Shown piece by piece: positions 60,533-64,000 of a DNA stretch of 64,000 bases (within the stretch, counting starts at the first letter, position 1; each line of letters opens with the position of its first letter). The notes under the pieces are model-generated. The model had not been told where the DNA came from and did not search any database. It saw only the letters and a list, made by a program, of their open reading frames with translations. Source of the stretch: Glandiceps talaboti (taxonomy: Eukaryota; Hemichordata; Enteropneusta; Spengelidae); NCBI RefSeq assembly GCF_964340395.1, contig NC_135565.1, positions 22,841,709-22,905,708 of the forward strand, written 5' to 3'. Made by a program: the position numbers and the translations under genes.

Positions 60533-61051
60533 CTGTGTTTTTGTTAAAGATGGTATCCCGGTAAGAAGGTAAAGTCTACCAGCATTCCCCTGTCATATTA
60601 CCAGTTTTCCCTAGTAAAGTAGGTAAATCTAGAGTTCTCTCTCTCATTTTAGTAGGGTTCCCTAAGGTATTACGTAGGTGTTAATCTACCTGAGTTCCCC
60701 AGTCATTTTTACCAGGGTTACAATAAACCAGTGTTTTGTTAAGGGTAGTATGTAGGTAAATCTACCTGAGTTCCCCAGTCAATTTACCAGGGTTACAATA
60801 AATCAGTGTTTTGTTAAGGGTAGTATGTATATAGGTAAGTCTACCCGAGCTTCCCAGTCATTTTACCAGGGTTCTCTATTTCTGTATATGCTTTTGTTGA
60901 GTGTAGTATGTAGATAAGTCTACCTGAGCTCCCCAGTCATTTTAGCAGGGTTCTTTACCTAAATTGTGGTATTGAAGAATATCATGCCATGCAGTTTTAT
61001 CAGATTTCCCCTTTCTGTTAGCAGGGTTCCCAAACCTAACTAAAAACACTG
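60533..61051. mobile_element. Expanded relative of the CAGTGTTTTTG MITE family
   Basis: The left end CTGTGTTTTTGTTAA and the right end CCTAACTAAAAACACTG match the ends at 2397 and 10816. Between them a ~75-bp block (CAGTGTTTTGTTAAGGGTAG, AAATCTACCTGAGTTCCCC, CATTTTACCAGGGTTACA) is repeated about six times, so a MITE interior has grown into a minisatellite. No clear target duplication. Confidence 0.7.
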
Positions 61052-61737
61052 ATGTGTAGAGTAGATACCCCACAATGCAATTAGTGGTTCAAGTCACTTA
61101 ATACTACACAGTAAATATATGGAGTAAACATTATAGTGAAATCTTGAATGGCTGCAGTTTGAGAAGAGGAATGTATGAAATATTTTTCATAAAATACTGT
61201 GACTTGACTACTGTGCGGGATACATTCCATGTGACTTGGACAGGATACATCTCATGTGTCATTGTTGATTTTACTCTATTTTCATTCAGAATTCCCTGGA
61301 ATCTTGCTTCAGGTATAAATAATTCAAAGATTTGTCCTCGGGAAATTGTATGAAAGGTCAAGAATAGAGTGACATGCAACTGATATACTGACTGGAGTAC
61401 TTGGGAAGGTCGTTTGTTATTTTCAAGTTGTTGCCTAATACAGTCTGACATGTCAATTTTCTGAGTTGATAGAGATGTCATGGGAGAAATCAATATAAAT
61501 GTGACATTTGGAATAGAATTTGTCAAGTCTGTGCTTTATTGCATTTTCTCCTTTATAAGTTGGAATGCAAAATTGATCATTATTATTTTTTTTTTTCAAT
61601 AAGAGTTGTTTATGCTGTAGAGCTCCAGATCAAATGGCGCCAATACGTAATGACGTTACTTCATCTTGAGTAATGTTATGAATAGGTATTGTATGTAATC
61701 AAATAAGGTGTGATTGTGTCTTGTGAATAAGCTTGAC

Positions 61738-62560
61738 ACATAGTATAAATGAGCAGAATGTAACACCATAGCTAATCAATGTTTTAACAAAGGCTTTCTC
61801 ATAGAGATTATTTATGCAAACAAGCAGAAAATAACACCATAGCTAATCAATGTTTTAATGAAGGCTTTCTCAAAGAGATTATTTATGCAAACAAGCAGAA
61901 AATAACACCATAGCTAATCAATGTTTTAAGGAAGGCTTTCTCAAAGAGATTGTTTATGCAAACAAGCAGAAAATAACACCATAGCTAATCAATGTTTTAA
62001 CGAAGGCTTTCTCAAAGAGATTGTTTATGCAAACAAGCAGAAAATAACACCATAGCTAATCAATGTTTTAACAAAGGCTTTCTCAAAGAGATTATTTATG
62101 CAAACAAGCAGAAAATAACACCATAGCTAATCAATGTTTTAACGAAGGCTTTCTCAAAGAGATTATTTATGCAAACAAGCAGAAAATAACACCATAGCTA
62201 ATCAATGTTTTAACAAAGGCTTTCTCAGGGAGATTATTTATGCAAACAAGCAGAAAATAACACCATAACTAATCAATGTTTTAAGGAAGGCTTTCTCAAA
62301 GAGATTATTTATGCAAACAAGCAGAAAATAACACCATAGCTAATCAATGTTTTAACAAAGGCTTTCTCAAAGAGATTATTTATGCAAACAAGCAGAAAAT
62401 AACACTTGGCCTGTAAATGTTTTAAAATAAGATTTATCTACGTTTTTTTGTGCAAATGAGCAGAATTCAACATTGCAGCTAATAAATGTTTTCACAAAGA
62501 TTTTCTCTAAGTCTAAGAGATTGTGTGTGCAAATGAACAGAATACAACACACTAAATGTA
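61738..62560. repeat. 72-bp tandem repeat, ~9 good and ~2 decayed copies
   Basis: CACCATAGCTAATCAATGTT, TAACAAAGGCTTTCTCAAAG, AGATTATTTATGCAAACAAG CAGAAAATAA. Anchors at 61765, 61837, 61909 and onward are 72 bp apart. The last two copies (62403-62550) are strongly diverged, and the first is partial, as expected when the array centre is homogenised. Confidence 0.96.
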
Positions 62561-62569
62561 GTAACCAAA

Positions 62570-63280
62570 ATTTTCAATGTGTTATAGTGATTGTGAAATT
62601 TAGAGTTTGTGATTATATTCCTACCAAACAGAGCAAAGAGAATTAATTATTCTTTTTAACCTTCATCGTGGCAAACTGTGAAATTAAAACATAAATGCCA
62701 GCCATAAAATATGAATCTGAAAAATCATATTTCTTGTAATATGAATCAACTGAACAGCTGTGTGATGCATTATGAATAAATGTACCTGCTGTGACCCAAA
62801 ACTCATAAATTCAAGAACACGCACGAAACCTTTATAAAGATTAGATTCTGTGGATAAATGATTTATTGTCTCATATAGGAATTTAAATAATTCTTTAAAA
62901 TGCAGTAAATTCTATTCTTTGGATATATAATTAATTTTTGGCTGATTTAATCATTTGTAAATACACAGTATGTCAATTCCTGCTGTTTTTTTTTTTATAT
63001 ATTTAATTGTATTTTTTATTCCTGAGTAGGCATGTTTGAGAGGTAAGCTTGATCATATGGGTATGATTCTAGAAATGAAATTATCATGGGGGGGGGGGGG
63101 GGGAGGTCTGTTACAATGGGCTTTGTCTCTCTGCATGTCCAACGAAAATCATAAACCATGAAACAAAACGTCGTCTGGCTCGACAAAAATCTCATTAAAC
63201 ATTGCTACATTTTGTCGTCTGGCTAGACAAAAATCTTACTAATCTATAAGTAGTATAGTAATAGTTTAAATCATGTTTCA
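62570..63280. other. No recognised feature
   Basis: AT-rich DNA with a G-run at 63089-63103 and a short duplication TCGTCTGGCTCGACAAAAAT / TCGTCTGGCTAGACAAAAAT at 63170-63233. Confidence 0.5.
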
Positions 63281-63283
63281 TTG

Positions 63284-63455
63284 AGGGTGTTGATTTTTTG
63301 GTGCGGACCCCAAAATCAGTTTGATTGGATATTTATGCTATACTCTATGTACTGCTACAGAAATGTTTATCCACAGGTGATTTAACATGTATATCTAACA
63401 AAATAGTTTTAAAAATTGCTTCAGTTACAGCTAGTGCAGCTTTTAAGAGATTCTT
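63284..63455 (+). repeat. Dispersed repeat pair, copy 2
   Basis: GGTGTTGATTTTTTGG, AAATGTTTATCCACAGGTGA T, TAACAAAATAGTTTTAAAAA and CTTCAGTTACAGCTAGTGCA are collinear with 51510-51725. The block CAGTTACGGCTAGTGCAACT at 6061-6080 may be a third fragment. Confidence 0.6.
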
Positions 63456-63584
63456 GAATGTAAAAACTATTCATAATTATACTTTATTCTGTAGCAGTAG
63501 TGAGATTGAACATTTTAGTTTGCTTTCAAGAGAAAATTATTCCAATATTGTCACTTTAAGTTTTAGTTTTAGTTCATATTAAAG

Positions 63585-64000
63585 TCTACATATGAAGCAG
63601 TATAAGTGAAAGGTGTCATGTTAGTTTTAAGTCTACTATGAAGCAGTATGAGTGAAAGGTGTCATGTTAGTTTTAAGTCTATGTATGAAGCAGTATGAGT
63701 GAAAGGTGTCATGCTAGTTTTAAGTCTACGTATGAAGCAGTATGAGTGAAAGGTGTCATGTTAGTTTTAAGTCTATGTATGAAGCAGTATGAGTGAAAGG
63801 TGTCATGTTAGTTTTAAGTCTACTATGAAGCAGTATGAGTGAAAGGTGTCATGTTAGTTTTAAGTCTATGTATGAAGCAGTATGAGTGAAAGGTGTCATG
63901 CTAGTTTTAAGTCTACGTATGAAGCAGTATGAGTGAAAGGTGTCATGTTAGTTTTAAGTCTATGTATGAAGCAGTATGAGTGAAAGGTGTCATGTTAGTT
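63585..64000. repeat. 47-bp tandem repeat with 187-bp higher-order period, cut by window end
   Basis: GTCTATGTATGAAGCAGTAT GAGTGAAAGGTGTCATGTTA GTTTTAA. One unit in four is 46 bp (GTCTACTATGAAG). This short unit lies at 63631 and 63818, 187 bp apart, and the order of variants (CTATGTATG with CATGCTAG, CTACGTATG, CTATGTATG) repeats with it. The array is still perfect at base 64000. Confidence 0.96.

Noticed and set aside
1-64000. tRNA, rRNA, prophage, operon or bacterial defence genes
   Set aside because: I looked for B-box-like GGTTCGANNCC, long multi-gene ORFs and RBS-spaced starts and saw none; the window is eukaryotic.

Overview
This is an AT-rich animal (metazoan) nuclear genome window, not a bacterial one. 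Four exons with canonical GT-AG introns encode most of a MOB2-type MOB kinase activator. There are no compact operons or ribosome-binding sites. Most of the DNA is minisatellite, microsatellite and transposon-derived sequence. The over-representation of TACATGTA/GTACATGTAC, the general shortage of CpG and the mix of LINE 3' ends and foldback MITEs would suit a marine invertebrate (lophotrochozoan or invertebrate deuterostome). That placement is inference; the sequence does not prove a taxon.

Layout. 0-31 kb: intergenic DNA or a large first intron, dominated by tandem arrays: (GAATA)n; a 43-bp unit x9 at 3.9 kb; a 65/71-bp unit x17 at 7.2-8.4 kb; a GC-rich ~74-bp unit x~29 with a 514-bp higher-order period at 13.2-15.4 kb; a ~190-bp unit at 18 kb; a 31-bp unit x9 at 24.7 kb; a 36-bp unit at 26.5 kb; a 27-bp unit x10 at 28.6 kb. 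Among them lie several non-autonomous DNA transposons with visible terminal inverted repeats (TIRs) and target-site duplications (TSDs), and 5'-truncated LINE 3' ends. 31.3-34.5 kb: the last four coding exons of MOB2 on the + strand; the short 5' coding exon was not found. 34.5-45.3 kb: MOB2 3' UTR/flank, further arrays including a 1.4-kb TG-rich array at 43.1-44.5 kb, and large foldback elements. 45.3-47.7 kb: the only CpG-richer, low-repeat stretch, with a perfect CRE (TGACGTCA), a YY1-like AAGATGGCG and an open reading frame ending at a splice donor; this looks like the promoter and first exon of a second + strand gene I cannot name. 47.7-64 kb: probable intron or intergenic DNA with LINE ends, arrays and dispersed repeats; the last array runs off the window end.

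The one gene identified with confidence is MOB2, a small zinc-binding adaptor of NDR/LATS-family kinases. I saw no tRNA, rRNA, CRISPR, prophage, operon or defence system. The most novel material is in the repeats: TIR families with 5-bp, 9-bp and TTAA target duplications, a recurring 5-bp-stem/TTT-loop hairpin at three LINE 3' ends, and nested higher-order minisatellites. The long ORFs over the arrays are artefacts of stop-free repeat units.
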